Below, one piece after another: positions 13,782 through 20,457 of a stretch of 28,987 nucleotides of DNA (within the stretch, counting starts at the first letter, position 1; every line of letters begins with the position of its first letter). The position numbers were made by a program, and so were the translations under genes. The notes below the pieces were generated by a model, which ran no database searches, was not told the origin of the DNA, and saw only the letters and a program-made list of their open reading frames with translations. The stretch lies in the IMG/VR virus record IMGVR_UViG_3300047297_000034, positions 1 through 28,987 of that record. One strand, given 5' to 3'. The stretch is from a virus.

Positions 13782-14226
13782 TGATCGTGTCCCTTACTTG
13801 GTTGTAGGCTGCGATACATGCGTTGAGTTCGTTGATTGCCCTATCGCCTTCTGCTGCGAGTTGAGCAATAAGTCTGAGAGTCTCTCGCTCAGATTCGCTT
13901 GCTTCGGAGTTATTCCCGCTGGCAGAGGCGGCACTTGTGGCGGCTTGTACGCAACTTGAGGCGTTGAGCCGCACCCTGCCAGCACGAATGGCAGCGTCAA
14001 GATCAGTTTGTTTCTTAGTGACAACATCGTTAGCTTCCCTCAGTTGTGAAGATGTTTGGTTAAGGTCTTGAGCGAGCTTTTGCTCCTTAGCGCGAGACTC
14101 CTCATTAAGCCGTGAAATCTCTGCTTGCATCTCAGCATCACGCTCTTTGTACCCCGTATGAGTACCATACTTGTACGTTCCAAGCACGATGCAGATGCCA
14201 CCAATAATCATCCAAGGATTTATCAT
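13768..14226 (-). CDS. Rz: Rz-like inner-membrane spanin
   Basis: A 152-residue protein with an N-terminal membrane anchor (MIIGGICIVLGTYKYG) followed by a long periplasmic coiled coil (KERDAEMQAEISRLNEESRA through TKKQTDLDAAI), a Cys/Ala/Ser linker (SSCVQAATSAASASGN) and a second helix. This is the i-spanin design: it joins the outer-membrane lipoprotein to fuse the two membranes at lysis. The gene for that lipoprotein is nested entirely within it in another frame. Upstream overlap with the putative holin gene is 4 bp (ATGA), downstream overlap with the endolysin 14 bp. Confidence 0.85.
   Translation of the reverse strand: MINPWMIIGGICIVLGTYKYGTHTGYKERDAEMQAEISRLNEESRAKEQKLAQDLNQTSSQLREANDVVTKKQTDLDAAIRAGRVRLNASSCVQAATSAASASGNNSEASESERETLRLIAQLAAEGDRAINELNACIAAYNQVRDTINGQR
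13794..14027 (-). CDS. Rz1: Rz1-like outer-membrane spanin lipoprotein, nested in Rz
   Basis: A 77-residue protein with a basic start (MLSLRNK), hydrophobic core (LILTLPFVLAG) and lipobox LAGC with Cys19. The mature part is about 59 residues, begins with a Pro-rich stretch (PQVAYKPPQVPPLPAGI) and has a short amphipathic helix, as expected for an o-spanin. It lies wholly inside the Rz-like gene in a different frame, the classic lambda-style arrangement. It is anchored in the outer membrane and binds the C-terminus of the i-spanin. GAGG lies about nine bases ahead of the ATG. Confidence 0.88.
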   Translation of the reverse strand: MLSLRNKLILTLPFVLAGCGSTPQVAYKPPQVPPLPAGITPKQANLSERLSDLLLNSQQKAIGQSTNSTHVSQPTTK

Positions 14227-14693
14227 TTTTGCTCTGCCCTAGCTAATGCCAGCTCTTCGCGTTCATGCTCAGGCTCTAAATGATCTGCTGGCGTTGTTGG
14301 TGGAGGAGGTGGAACCCAAGACTCATCTAAAGCAGGATTGACCCATACAGGCAATGCGCCTGATGGGTCACTAGGCTTTGGGGGCGTTGTGTCTCCCTTT
14401 GGTGGCTCTGACTTTGGAGCAATGTAGCTTGAAGCAGCCTGAACACCTTTCTTACTCATCACGCCACCAATACCGCCAACCACGAGCAAAACGATGTCGT
14501 TGAGCATCTTCGTGTAAGCAATATCAATTGGAGCCATTGACTTGATTGGCTGAACCACGAAGGTCACAGAGTAGAGAAGCGCAAAGACAATCCCTGCAAG
14601 GATTAGCGTCACCATTACGACAACGAATCCCCATACATAGGCTTCAATCTCTTCAGCGGTCAGACGATGCGGTTGCTGCTGGTTGTTCTGCAA
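14223..14693 (-). CDS. Putative holin, two membrane helices, TTG start
   Basis: A 156-residue protein with helix 1 about residues 20-45 (VWGFVVVMVTLILAGIVFAL and on) and helix 2 about 65-80 (LNDIVLLVVGGIGGVMS), then a long Pro/acidic cytoplasmic tail (PPPPPTTPADHLEPEHERE). Two helices, position just upstream of the spanins and endolysin, and Gly-rich helix 2 support a class II-type holin. The start is TTG at 14693: GGAG lies seven bases upstream, and no ATG occurs before the first membrane helix. It overlaps the lipoprotein gene by 41 bp. Confidence 0.65.
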   Translation of the reverse strand: MQNNQQQPHRLTAEEIEAYVWGFVVVMVTLILAGIVFALLYSVTFVVQPIKSMAPIDIAYTKMLNDIVLLVVGGIGGVMSKKGVQAASSYIAPKSEPPKGDTTPPKPSDPSGALPVWVNPALDESWVPPPPPTTPADHLEPEHEREELALARAEQK

Positions 14694-14868
14694 TTTTCTT
14701 CTCCAAGACAGGTGCGACTAAGTATTCAGGACAAGTCTGCGTAAACAGACATCGAGGCTTTTGGCATTCTGGTGCATTGAACTTGTCAGGATTCTGACAG
14801 GTATAGCGATACCTGTCCTCGCATCCCATCAGAGCCATCAGGACTAGGATTGTTGCTAGGCTTCTCAC
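14653..14868 (-). CDS. Small Cys-rich phage lipoprotein
   Basis: A 71-residue protein. The GTG at 14868 has GAGGGG a few bases upstream. The signal peptide MRSLATILVLMALMGC ends in a lipobox (LMGC, Cys16). The mature part, RYRYTCQNPDKFNAPECQKP then RCLFTQTCPEYL, holds four more Cys that could form two disulphides in the periplasm. I have seen this RYxCQxP...PECxKPxC...TCPE pattern next to lysis genes of other podoviruses. It could aid outer-membrane disruption or block superinfection. It overlaps genes on both sides. Confidence 0.75.
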   Translation of the reverse strand: MRSLATILVLMALMGCEDRYRYTCQNPDKFNAPECQKPRCLFTQTCPEYLVAPVLEKKIAEQPAATASSDR

Positions 14869-15067
14869 GTTTCCCCTCTTTCAATTGCTCTTCAAGTTTC
14901 TGTTTAAGTTGCTCAGTTTTGCGTCTATCCAGCTTTATTTGCTCGCTAAGAATCTTGTTGTCAAGATAGATAAAGGCAACGGCTGGTAGGGCAATGAAGC
15001 TGACGGTTGCGAATAAGACCATTCCCCAAAAGTAGATTTTTGCATCGTACTCTGCGATATTAGCCAT
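14786..15067 (-). CDS. Membrane protein with coiled-coil tail, lysis cassette
   Basis: A 93-residue protein from ATG at 15067 (MANIAEYDAK). One strong membrane segment (FWGMVLFATVSFIALPAVAF) is followed by a basic coiled coil (LSEQIKLDRRKTEQLKQKLE) and a Ser/Pro/Gly-rich end. GGGTG lies upstream of the ATG. It overlaps the previous gene by 132 bp and the lipoprotein gene by 83 bp in other frames. This could be a second spanin-like or an antiholin-like protein; no family is recognised, and the long overlaps mean the exact borders need checking. Confidence 0.6.
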   Translation of the reverse strand: MANIAEYDAKIYFWGMVLFATVSFIALPAVAFIYLDNKILSEQIKLDRRKTEQLKQKLEEQLKEGKREKPSNNPSPDGSDGMRGQVSLYLSES

Positions 15068-15741
15068 ACGAACACCCAAAAGATGATGATTAGCCCAAGC
15101 GTAACCCAATGCGGGACACAACGATCAACCCTGTCATTCTCGGTCTTGATCTTGTCAATACGCTTTTGCTTTTCGTTTCGTCTTTCCCTTTCCCTTGCTT
15201 TCTTTTGCTCATCCAGAATCTTGGAATACATCACCTTGTAGCGACTATACAAAGGACCAAGCTGCGCTGGTGCTTCGTTCATCAGCTCTCTAAGCTCTGC
15301 ACCACACTTAACCAGCTTCGTCTCGATCGAGATCAATTCCAAAGCACCAAGATTGTTGTCACCGTAAGAGCTTCCAAACACCTTGCGCTCTAGTTCTTCT
15401 TTGTAAGCGACGAGATAAGCCTGAGCCTTAAAGAAGTCGCCAACGTGCTTAATGAACTGGTCAATGATCGCATCTTCGTCAGGAATGTAGTCAACATATT
15501 CGTCCTTTTTAGCCTTTACTGGCTTGGCTTCAATCTGCTTGACAGGCTCAACAGGTGAGCCACCAAACAATGACTTAATCCAACCAAAGAAGCCAGAGAC
15601 ATCTTTAACGATTGCCTTGGCATCTTCAACACCCTTCTTGATGCGCTGAATCTCTGCTTTGCCTTCTGACAGCATCTCGCAACAAGAGCGTATGCCCTTG
15701 ATTGCGCTGGAGAGCATGAGCATTGCAGAGATCGGGTCCAC
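14935..15741 (-). CDS. Membrane-anchored helical protein, unknown
   Basis: A 268-residue protein from a GTG at 15741, one base after the upstream stop. It opens with a hydrophobic, amphipathic region (AMLMLSSAIKGIRSCCEMLS) and GFFGWIKSLFGGSP, then a Lys/Glu-rich helical body with DFFKAQAYLVAYKEELERKV, a basic coiled coil (KKARERERRNEKQKRIDKIK) and one membrane helix near the C-terminus (WVTLGLIIIFWVFVWLIS). Cytoplasmic body with a C-terminal anchor is the likely topology. Position suggests a lysis or membrane role. No family is recognised. Confidence 0.65.
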   Translation of the reverse strand: MDPISAMLMLSSAIKGIRSCCEMLSEGKAEIQRIKKGVEDAKAIVKDVSGFFGWIKSLFGGSPVEPVKQIEAKPVKAKKDEYVDYIPDEDAIIDQFIKHVGDFFKAQAYLVAYKEELERKVFGSSYGDNNLGALELISIETKLVKCGAELRELMNEAPAQLGPLYSRYKVMYSKILDEQKKARERERRNEKQKRIDKIKTENDRVDRCVPHWVTLGLIIIFWVFVWLISQSTMQKSTFGEWSYSQPSASLPYQPLPLSILTTRFLASK

Positions 15742-15742
15742 A

Positions 15743-15931
15743 TTACTCTGACCTTACGTCCTTGTAAATCTGATACACCTTGTGACCAATCATCAGCACC
15801 GTATAGATCAAGGTAGCCCACAGCACCAGCTCGCTGACCTGATAGCCAGCAACCGTTGCAAGAGATACCGTTACTGGTGGAGCAACTTTGGTTGCAACCG
15901 CTGTAACTGTTTCAGTTTGATGATCTGGCAT
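15743..15931 (-). CDS. Small single-helix membrane protein, holin candidate
   Basis: A 62-residue protein from ATG at 15931, whose first base is shared with the upstream stop (TGATG), the reason to prefer it over an upstream in-frame start at 15979. The C-terminal half is one membrane helix, SELVLWATLIYTVLMIGHKV, followed by YQIYKDVRSE. The ending LIYTVLMIGHKVYQIYKD resembles small holins of podoviruses. It competes with the two-helix protein at 14223-14693 for the holin role; one may be an antiholin. Confidence 0.6.
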   Translation of the reverse strand: MPDHQTETVTAVATKVAPPVTVSLATVAGYQVSELVLWATLIYTVLMIGHKVYQIYKDVRSE

Positions 15932-16146
15932 CACACACTCGCAGCTTGTAGAGGGCTTAGATCGTGTTCGCTTGTCCAAAAGTCCTTGGCAAGCATGATC
16001 TGCAAGTGCTCTTTGTTTCGAGCAACTGTGTCAGCCCATTCTTCGTCTGTCATCTTCTCTGGTTTGCCGCCATTGATGAGGTTAACGCTGTCCATGCAAG
16101 CAGCGTAGTGCTTGGCGATTTGTTCTTCTTGAGTTAGTTCAATCAT
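15931..16146 (-). CDS. Small conserved protein following the tail fibre
   Basis: A 71-residue acidic protein ([55 protein letters not shown]). The pattern [21 protein letters not shown] is familiar from phage genes directly downstream of tail fibres, which suggests a fibre assembly or accessory role. It starts with an ATGA overlap to the fibre gene. Predicted all-helical and cytoplasmic; no known activity. Confidence 0.65.
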   Translation of the reverse strand: MIELTQEEQIAKHYAACMDSVNLINGGKPEKMTDEEWADTVARNKEHLQIMLAKDFWTSEHDLSPLQAASV

Positions 16147-17633
16147 GGGTGTGCTTCCTTGTATGCGTCAAATTCGGCTTTCAATTCTTGGATAGCTTTT
16201 ACCAAAGCAGGAATAAGTTTGGTTTCTGTAATCTTTAACTTGTCTTCTTGCTCGTTGTCAGCAATCAGTAAGTCAGAGTCGGCCGTGCCAAATGATTTCT
16301 CAAGTGCAATGACTTCTTGCGCCAAGAAACCAATCTGCGTTTTGGTTTTCTTTTTGCTTCCGTCTGGCAACCCGTTGTCATAGTTAGAACGCTCATCCCA
16401 TACAAAAGTTACTGGTCGCAGTCCGTTTACAAAGTTGAGGCCATAAGTTGCATTTTCTACATCTGCTTTATCCCGAGCATCAGATGTGACTGTCCACGCA
16501 ACTTTGACGTATGCGTTGGTAGTGTTGTTTGAACCAATAACAATTCGGTCATTGTTGGTGGCGATGTTGAAAATTGAGCCAGTTTCATCACTACCCGCAC
16601 GCCAGCCAATTGCTATGTTTCCAGAACCTGTGCTGGCGTTTACTGCTGCCCTTCCACCAATGTAGACGTTATCTCCACCAGAAGAGTTTCCATAGCCAGC
16701 AACAGAGCCAATAAATACGTTGCCGTATGAGCCGCTGGATGTTGAGAGATACCCCGCGTAGTAACCAACGGCGGTGTTGTTGTTTGCCGTGGTGCTTGAG
16801 GTAAGCGCTTGATAACCAACAGCAACGTTACCCGAAGCGCTGGTGTTTGAAGACAGGGACGCAGCCCCAACCGCAATGTTATATGCGCCGGAAGTAAGAT
16901 TTCGTAGTGCGTAGCCGCCAACCATCGTATTTTCAACGGCGGTTGTTGCTGATCTTCCTGTATAAAAACCAACAGCCACAGACCCATAGCTTTCAGCGGC
17001 ATTGTGCGTATACATTGACTCGTACCCAACTGCAACGGCGTAGCCGCTAGTTGCTTCGGTGTAAAGCGCGCCCTTACCAATAGCGACCATCGACCCTGCT
17101 GTGGTGTTGGAAAACAGCGCACCAAAACCAATACCCGTATTGCCTGCGCCAGTAGTATTTGAATAAAGGGCTGTGTAGCCTGCAGCCGTGTTGTTTGATG
17201 CTGTAGTGTTGCTATTCAAAGCATAAGCACCAAACGCTGCGTTGTAGCTTCCAGTTGTTTGCGTTGTTAACGCAAAATAACCAGCAGCAGCGTTTTGAGC
17301 GCCAGTAGTGTTAGCAGCCAAAGCTGAACCACCTGCAGCAAAGTTTCTGTCACCTGTCGTATTAGCCGCCAAAGCACTAGCACCAACAGCGGTGTTTGTA
17401 GATACAGCGCCAGCGCCTTTGCCGACTGTTAAACCTTGGATTGTTGCTCCATCAGCAGTAATCAGCTTCTTACCAGAGCCAACATTAAGACCAACAGATG
17501 TACCTGTTCCATCAGCCTTGAAGATCGCGTCAAGCGTATCAAGGTTGGTGTTGAGTTTGCCACCCCACGAATCTGTTGATGCACCGACCTCTGGTTTGGT
17601 CAGCGATAGGTTGCTTGTTGTTGTATCTGCCAT
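16143..17633 (-). CDS. Tail fibre with repeat shaft and S74 self-cleaving chaperone
   Basis: A 496-residue protein. Residues 1-about 50 ([20 protein letters not shown]) are a common virion-attachment region. Residues 80-370 are a run of roughly 17-residue repeats like [17 protein letters not shown], similar to YadA-type head repeats and expected to form a trimeric beta-roll. The C-terminal about 115 residues are an intramolecular chaperone of peptidase S74 type: TSDARDK with Ser384 and nearby Lys389, [10 protein letters not shown] and IGFLAQEV, then a coiled coil. The chaperone trimerises the fibre and cuts itself off at about Ser384. GAGGTG lies just ahead of the ATG. Likely the main receptor-binding protein. 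Confidence 0.88.
   Translation of the reverse strand: MADTTTSNLSLTKPEVGASTDSWGGKLNTNLDTLDAIFKADGTGTSVGLNVGSGKKLITADGATIQGLTVGKGAGAVSTNTAVGASALAANTTGDRNFAAGGSALAANTTGAQNAAAGYFALTTQTTGSYNAAFGAYALNSNTTASNNTAAGYTALYSNTTGAGNTGIGFGALFSNTTAGSMVAIGKGALYTEATSGYAVAVGYESMYTHNAAESYGSVAVGFYTGRSATTAVENTMVGGYALRNLTSGAYNIAVGAASLSSNTSASGNVAVGYQALTSSTTANNNTAVGYYAGYLSTSSGSYGNVFIGSVAGYGNSSGGDNVYIGGRAAVNASTGSGNIAIGWRAGSDETGSIFNIATNNDRIVIGSNNTTNAYVKVAWTVTSDARDKADVENATYGLNFVNGLRPVTFVWDERSNYDNGLPDGSKKKTKTQIGFLAQEVIALEKSFGTADSDLLIADNEQEDKLKITETKLIPALVKAIQELKAEFDAYKEAHP
16510..17396 (-). repeat. Degenerate ~51-bp coding repeats in the tail fibre
   Basis: The shaft is encoded by degenerate tandem units of about 17 codons, of the form N-x-A-x-G-x-x-A-L-x-x-N-T-T-x-x-x. 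Units start at residues 80, 97, 114, 131 and 148, then become less even. Repeat number could change by recombination, altering fibre length. Confidence 0.7.
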
Positions 17634-17641
17634 ATTTCACC

Positions 17642-18403
17642 TCATGCGGCAACTTGCCAAGATTTACTATTTGAAGAAGATGCTGTCCAAGTCTCAGGTG
17701 TATCGGACTCATCCGACCAATCCACGCTCGTATCAGCAGAAACCGTCCAAGATTCTGAGGTGTCCTCTTGAGGAGTCCATGTCTCGGATGTATCGCTCTC
17801 ATTTTCCCATTTTTTGCGCCCATAGATGACAACCTCAGAAGTGTCAACCATCGCAAAGGAGCCAGTCTGAATCCTAGCCCCGTCAATCTCCATCAATCCG
17901 CTTGCTTCAATTGTCACGGGTTGATTGACAACAACTTGAGAGCCAACTTCCATCGTGGCTGCATCAAGAATCGTCAACTCAGCAAGAGCAACACGCACCC
18001 CGTTAATAACTACAGTGCTAACGTCAGATGGTGCAAACTCGCCAATCGCAATACGAATCGCATCGACAGCAACTGAGCTGGTGTCTGATACAGCAACTGT
18101 TGCAATCGCAACACGAATTGCATCAATAGCAACAGAACTTGTGTCTGAGATTGCAGCAGCGCCAATTGCTAGACGCTGACCGTCAACAGCAACAGAGCTG
18201 GAAGAAGAAACATCAAAAGCACCAGACTTGACTACGTTAGCGTCAGCAGCAACTGTGCTGGTGCTAGAAACAGCAAAAGCGCCTATGCAGACGCGAGTAG
18301 CAGCAACTGCTACGGTGCTTGTGTCGGATACGGCAACGGCTCCGAGGCTTACCCCGTAGGAGTAATTGCCCCCGCCATAATAGCCAGAGCCGTATGCAGC
18401 CAT
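17642..18403 (-). CDS. Two-tier repeat virion protein, probable beta-solenoid
   Basis: A 253-residue protein with no recognised family. After a Gly/Tyr-rich start (AYGSGYYGGGNYSYGV), residues 21-200 are nine consecutive 20-residue repeats such as GAAAISDTSSVAIDAIRVAI. Residues 204-253 are five 10-residue repeats of the form D-T-S-x-x-W (DTSETWTPQE, DTSESWTVSA, DTSVDWSDES, DTPETWTASS, SNSKSWQVAA). The alternating hydrophobic and Ser/Thr pattern suggests a beta-solenoid or beta-spiral rod with a Trp-rich tip. It lies between fibre genes, starts two bases after the upstream stop and has no strong Shine-Dalgarno, so it is probably translated by coupling. A structural fibre is inferred. Confidence 0.7.
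   Translation of the reverse strand: MAAYGSGYYGGGNYSYGVSLGAVAVSDTSTVAVAATRVCIGAFAVSSTSTVAADANVVKSGAFDVSSSSSVAVDGQRLAIGAAAISDTSSVAIDAIRVAIATVAVSDTSSVAVDAIRIAIGEFAPSDVSTVVINGVRVALAELTILDAATMEVGSQVVVNQPVTIEASGLMEIDGARIQTGSFAMVDTSEVVIYGRKKWENESDTSETWTPQEDTSESWTVSADTSVDWSDESDTPETWTASSSNSKSWQVAA
17645..17794 (-). repeat. Five tandem 30-bp coding repeats
   Basis: Five 30-bp units coding the D-T-S-x-x-W decapeptide, with Trp at residues 209, 219, 229, 239 and 249. They follow directly on the 60-bp repeats, so the second tier has half the first tier's period. Confidence 0.85.
17804..18343 (-). repeat. Nine tandem 60-bp coding repeats
   Basis: Nine 60-bp units with no insertions, each coding 20 residues (consensus roughly G-A-x-A-V-S-D-T-S-S-V-A-V-D-A-x-R-V-A-I). 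Units 1-5 are close to each other; units 7-9 have drifted. Confidence 0.85.
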
Positions 18404-18405
18404 GA

Positions 18406-18801
18406 TTAGGTCAGAGTGACGGTCAAGCTAGATGCTGGAATGCGGAACACATCGCCACTATTGATGGTGCGTGATGTGGTCAAAGGCGCCCATGCCAGCA
18501 TGTTTCCACCAGTCGATGCGTCAAAGATAGCCGCATGAGTGATGGTTCCCCAGTTACCGCCAGAAGCAGCAGCAAACTCAATTGCAGCCGCATTGCTTGC
18601 TGTGGTGGCTGTGCCTGAAATGCTCATCGTGCCAGTAGCAACACGAGCGTAACCGTTGCCAGTCACCTCTGTGCCGCCACCTGTGTCAGATGGTGCAGCA
18701 GTAAACAAACCAACAAACCAAGCAGTTGGACGGGTAGCCGAGTTGGTTGTCAGCAACCAATTCAGCAGTAGGTTCTCGGTGTAATCGCTAAAAGATGACA
18801 T
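18406..18801 (-). CDS. Small beta-rich virion/fibre protein
   Basis: A 131-residue protein: helical start (FSDYTENLLLNWLLTTNSAT), then TAWFVGLFTAAPSDTGGGTE, VTGNGYARVATG, EFAAASGGNWGTITHAAIFD and GNMLAWAPLTTSRTINSGD. The LFTxAPSDxGGGTEV...GYAR pattern is common in small phage structural proteins, sometimes annotated as tail fibre. It is all-beta after residue 25 and probably decorates the tail or baseplate region. AAGGA precedes the ATG. The exact place in the virion is unknown. Confidence 0.7.
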   Translation of the reverse strand: MSSFSDYTENLLLNWLLTTNSATRPTAWFVGLFTAAPSDTGGGTEVTGNGYARVATGTMSISGTATTASNAAAIEFAAASGGNWGTITHAAIFDASTGGNMLAWAPLTTSRTINSGDVFRIPASSLTVTLT

Positions 18802-18810
18802 GTCTTTTCC

Positions 18811-19431
18811 TTATCCTAAAGTTCTTGCTCTAGCAATCAAAGCACCACCTGATGTGGAGCCACGATCATCAGCAGTTTGCAGGTCTTGCAAAGCAGTCAA
18901 ATACATTTGTGACCATGTGCCAATTCTCGCATCATCCTTGAGATATGGAGCAGCTTGCATCAAAGCGCCATAAAGGTAAATGTCAGGAGAAGCAGTCAGC
19001 AACCAGTTTGTCGTGTTGCTGTCAGACAACTTGCTCAGTTTGGCGTAATACACCAACTCAGCCGTGTAAGACGTATCAGCAATCGGCACAGTCCGAATCT
19101 GACCGCCAACAATCGAGAAGAATCTAGGCTTGCCAGCAGACAGATATTGCGTGCTCAGGTTGTCCAATGAGTCGATTGTCTCGAACTGCAAAGGAGTGAC
19201 AGGGTTGGTGTTCAACTTCAGGGTACGAGCTTCAAGAAAGTCGGCTGGAACAGCACTATATTCAGAGTCAATCGTGGCTGTGGCACGCACAATCATCTGG
19301 CGTGTGCGAAGTCTGCGCTCAACTTGAGCCTCAGCCAACGAAATAAAGTCAGGCACAGCAGAAGTCAGGTCTGAGCGATTAAGCCAGTCTGCAACCGATG
19401 TCTTCAATTCTGAATATGTGCTGAGCGCCAT
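18811..19431 (-). CDS. Head-tail adaptor protein (SU10 type)
   Basis: A 206-residue protein. MALSTYSELKTSVADWLNRS, PDFISLAEAQVERRLRTRQM, ATIDSEYSAVPADFLEARTL, LDNLSTQYLSAGKPRFFSIV and DIYLYGALMQAAPYLKDD match the adaptor family of SU10-like podoviruses, which docks beneath the portal and carries the nozzle (role of T7 gp11). The ATG at 19431 shares a base with the preceding stop (TGATG); an upstream TTG is less likely. Confidence 0.82.
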   Translation of the reverse strand: MALSTYSELKTSVADWLNRSDLTSAVPDFISLAEAQVERRLRTRQMIVRATATIDSEYSAVPADFLEARTLKLNTNPVTPLQFETIDSLDNLSTQYLSAGKPRFFSIVGGQIRTVPIADTSYTAELVYYAKLSKLSDSNTTNWLLTASPDIYLYGALMQAAPYLKDDARIGTWSQMYLTALQDLQTADDRGSTSGGALIARARTLG

Positions 19432-20102
19432 CAACTTGCCTCTTTAGCCTTCTCAAGATCACGCATTACCCATGTGTGATCGTGCTTAAATTCAAATGTC
19501 CCGATGTGTCCGATCTCTTTGGAAACATCGTGGTCTATGTAAATTTTAAAGCCAGCAGCCGCAGCTTTGCGACAGAAGAAAACATCCTCACCAATGTAGC
19601 CACGCTTGTCGGTGCGCCAAGGAGTCTCAAACCACGGTTCAGTTAACGACTCAAACACCTTGCGCTTGATTAGCATGACACCCATGCCAATTGACTCTAC
19701 CTCTTCCAATCCAGTAGATTCAGGCATTGTGTAGATCAATTCGCGTGAGCCATCAGGCAAAGTCCTCTGCGCTGTTGGACCTGTCGGCATCCTGCGACGA
19801 GCGCAGTTTGTAGCCACGATGTCCTTGTCATGCGCCAACAAACGCTGAACCATGTCCTGCGGGAAGGTCATGTCAGAGTCAATAAACAGCACATGAGAGC
19901 AGCCTTCACCCATAGCCTCAAGGCACAAGTCAGCACGCTGGTTCTGAATCAATGTGCCTTGATTGATCTTGAGCGCCACAGCATCCATCGTGTTGATGGT
20001 GTGAAATGCGACCATGTTTGTTAAACAAAATGTGTAATTGGCGTGAACCATATCACGCGCTGGAGTACACACCGCAATGTAGTTAATCTCTGGCTGATTC
20101 AT
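19431..20102 (-). CDS. GT-A glycosyltransferase inside head-tail module
   Basis: A 223-residue protein with a family 2-like GT-A fold: VCTPARDMVHANYTF at the N-terminus, the metal/sugar-nucleotide motif FIDSDM (DSD 75-77), IVATNCARRR, GMGVMLIKRKVFE, and the catalytic-side GYIGEDVFFCRKAAAAGFKI (Glu172, Asp173) with His199 in IGHIG. It transfers a sugar from a nucleotide-sugar donor; the acceptor is unknown. It is coupled to both neighbours (ATGA at 20099-20102, TGATG at 19431) between capsid and adaptor genes, so expression with virion proteins is certain if the operon is. Capsid or tail protein glycosylation is possible. Confidence 0.82.
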   Translation of the reverse strand: MNQPEINYIAVCTPARDMVHANYTFCLTNMVAFHTINTMDAVALKINQGTLIQNQRADLCLEAMGEGCSHVLFIDSDMTFPQDMVQRLLAHDKDIVATNCARRRMPTGPTAQRTLPDGSRELIYTMPESTGLEEVESIGMGVMLIKRKVFESLTEPWFETPWRTDKRGYIGEDVFFCRKAAAAGFKIYIDHDVSKEIGHIGTFEFKHDHTWVMRDLEKAKEAS

Positions 20103-20413
20103 AACTGACCTTCTTTCACGCGAAAAAACCTGTTGTCAGGGTCGTTAAGCCAGCGCTTCATGTAAGCCGCATCATCGAGCTTACCCTCAGCCTTGAGTTT
20201 GTAATAAATTGAATCAGGAATGCGTGCAACGTGATGCCACTCACCCTTCCATCCATTGTTTGCAGATTGAGTCTGGTCAATCTTATTCATCTCAATGATT
20301 GAAGACACATCTTGTCGCGTCTCAATCGTTGCCTTGTCTGTTTCTTCATCGTAATGCCAGATTCTCGTGATGCCGAGAGCATCATCTTTATCAAATAGTT
20401 TCTTTTTAGTCAT
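20099..20413 (-). CDS. Small conserved protein downstream of capsid
   Basis: A 104-residue protein: LFDKDDALGITRIWHYDEET, KATIETRQDVSSIIEMNK, a polar middle, ARIPDSIYYKLKAEGKLDDA and a C-terminal LNDPDNRFFRVKEG. This order is familiar from phage genes just after the major capsid gene in SU10-like clusters; function unknown. The ATG at 20413 follows the U-run of the capsid terminator almost directly, and no Shine-Dalgarno is present. Confidence 0.75.
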   Translation of the reverse strand: MTKKKLFDKDDALGITRIWHYDEETDKATIETRQDVSSIIEMNKIDQTQSANNGWKGEWHHVARIPDSIYYKLKAEGKLDDAAYMKRWLNDPDNRFFRVKEGQL

Positions 20414-20415
20414 GT

Positions 20416-20444
20416 AAAAAAGGGTCTGAGTTTCCCCAGACCCT
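20416..20444 (-). terminator. Terminator after the major capsid gene
   Basis: Perfect 8-bp stem AGGGTCTG (20421-20428) / CAGACCCT (20437-20444), 8-base loop, with A6 at 20416-20421 becoming U6 on the transcript. It is placed 14 bp past the capsid stop, so part of the late mRNA should end here, giving more capsid mRNA than downstream tail mRNA. Confidence 0.9.
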
Positions 20445-20457
20445 CTCGTTAGTTCAA

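Noticed and set aside
16640-17131. 163-codon minus-strand frame within the tail fibre gene
   Set aside because: It arises from the repeat sequence read in another frame; no ribosome site and a low-complexity product.
17308-17829. 173-codon plus-strand frame across the fibre and repeat-protein genes
   Set aside because: It spans the junction of two real minus-strand genes and follows their repeats; no coding signs of its own.
17642-18403. CRISPR-like array
   Set aside because: The 60-bp and 30-bp repeats are contiguous, in frame, and translate into regular peptide repeats, with no spacers.
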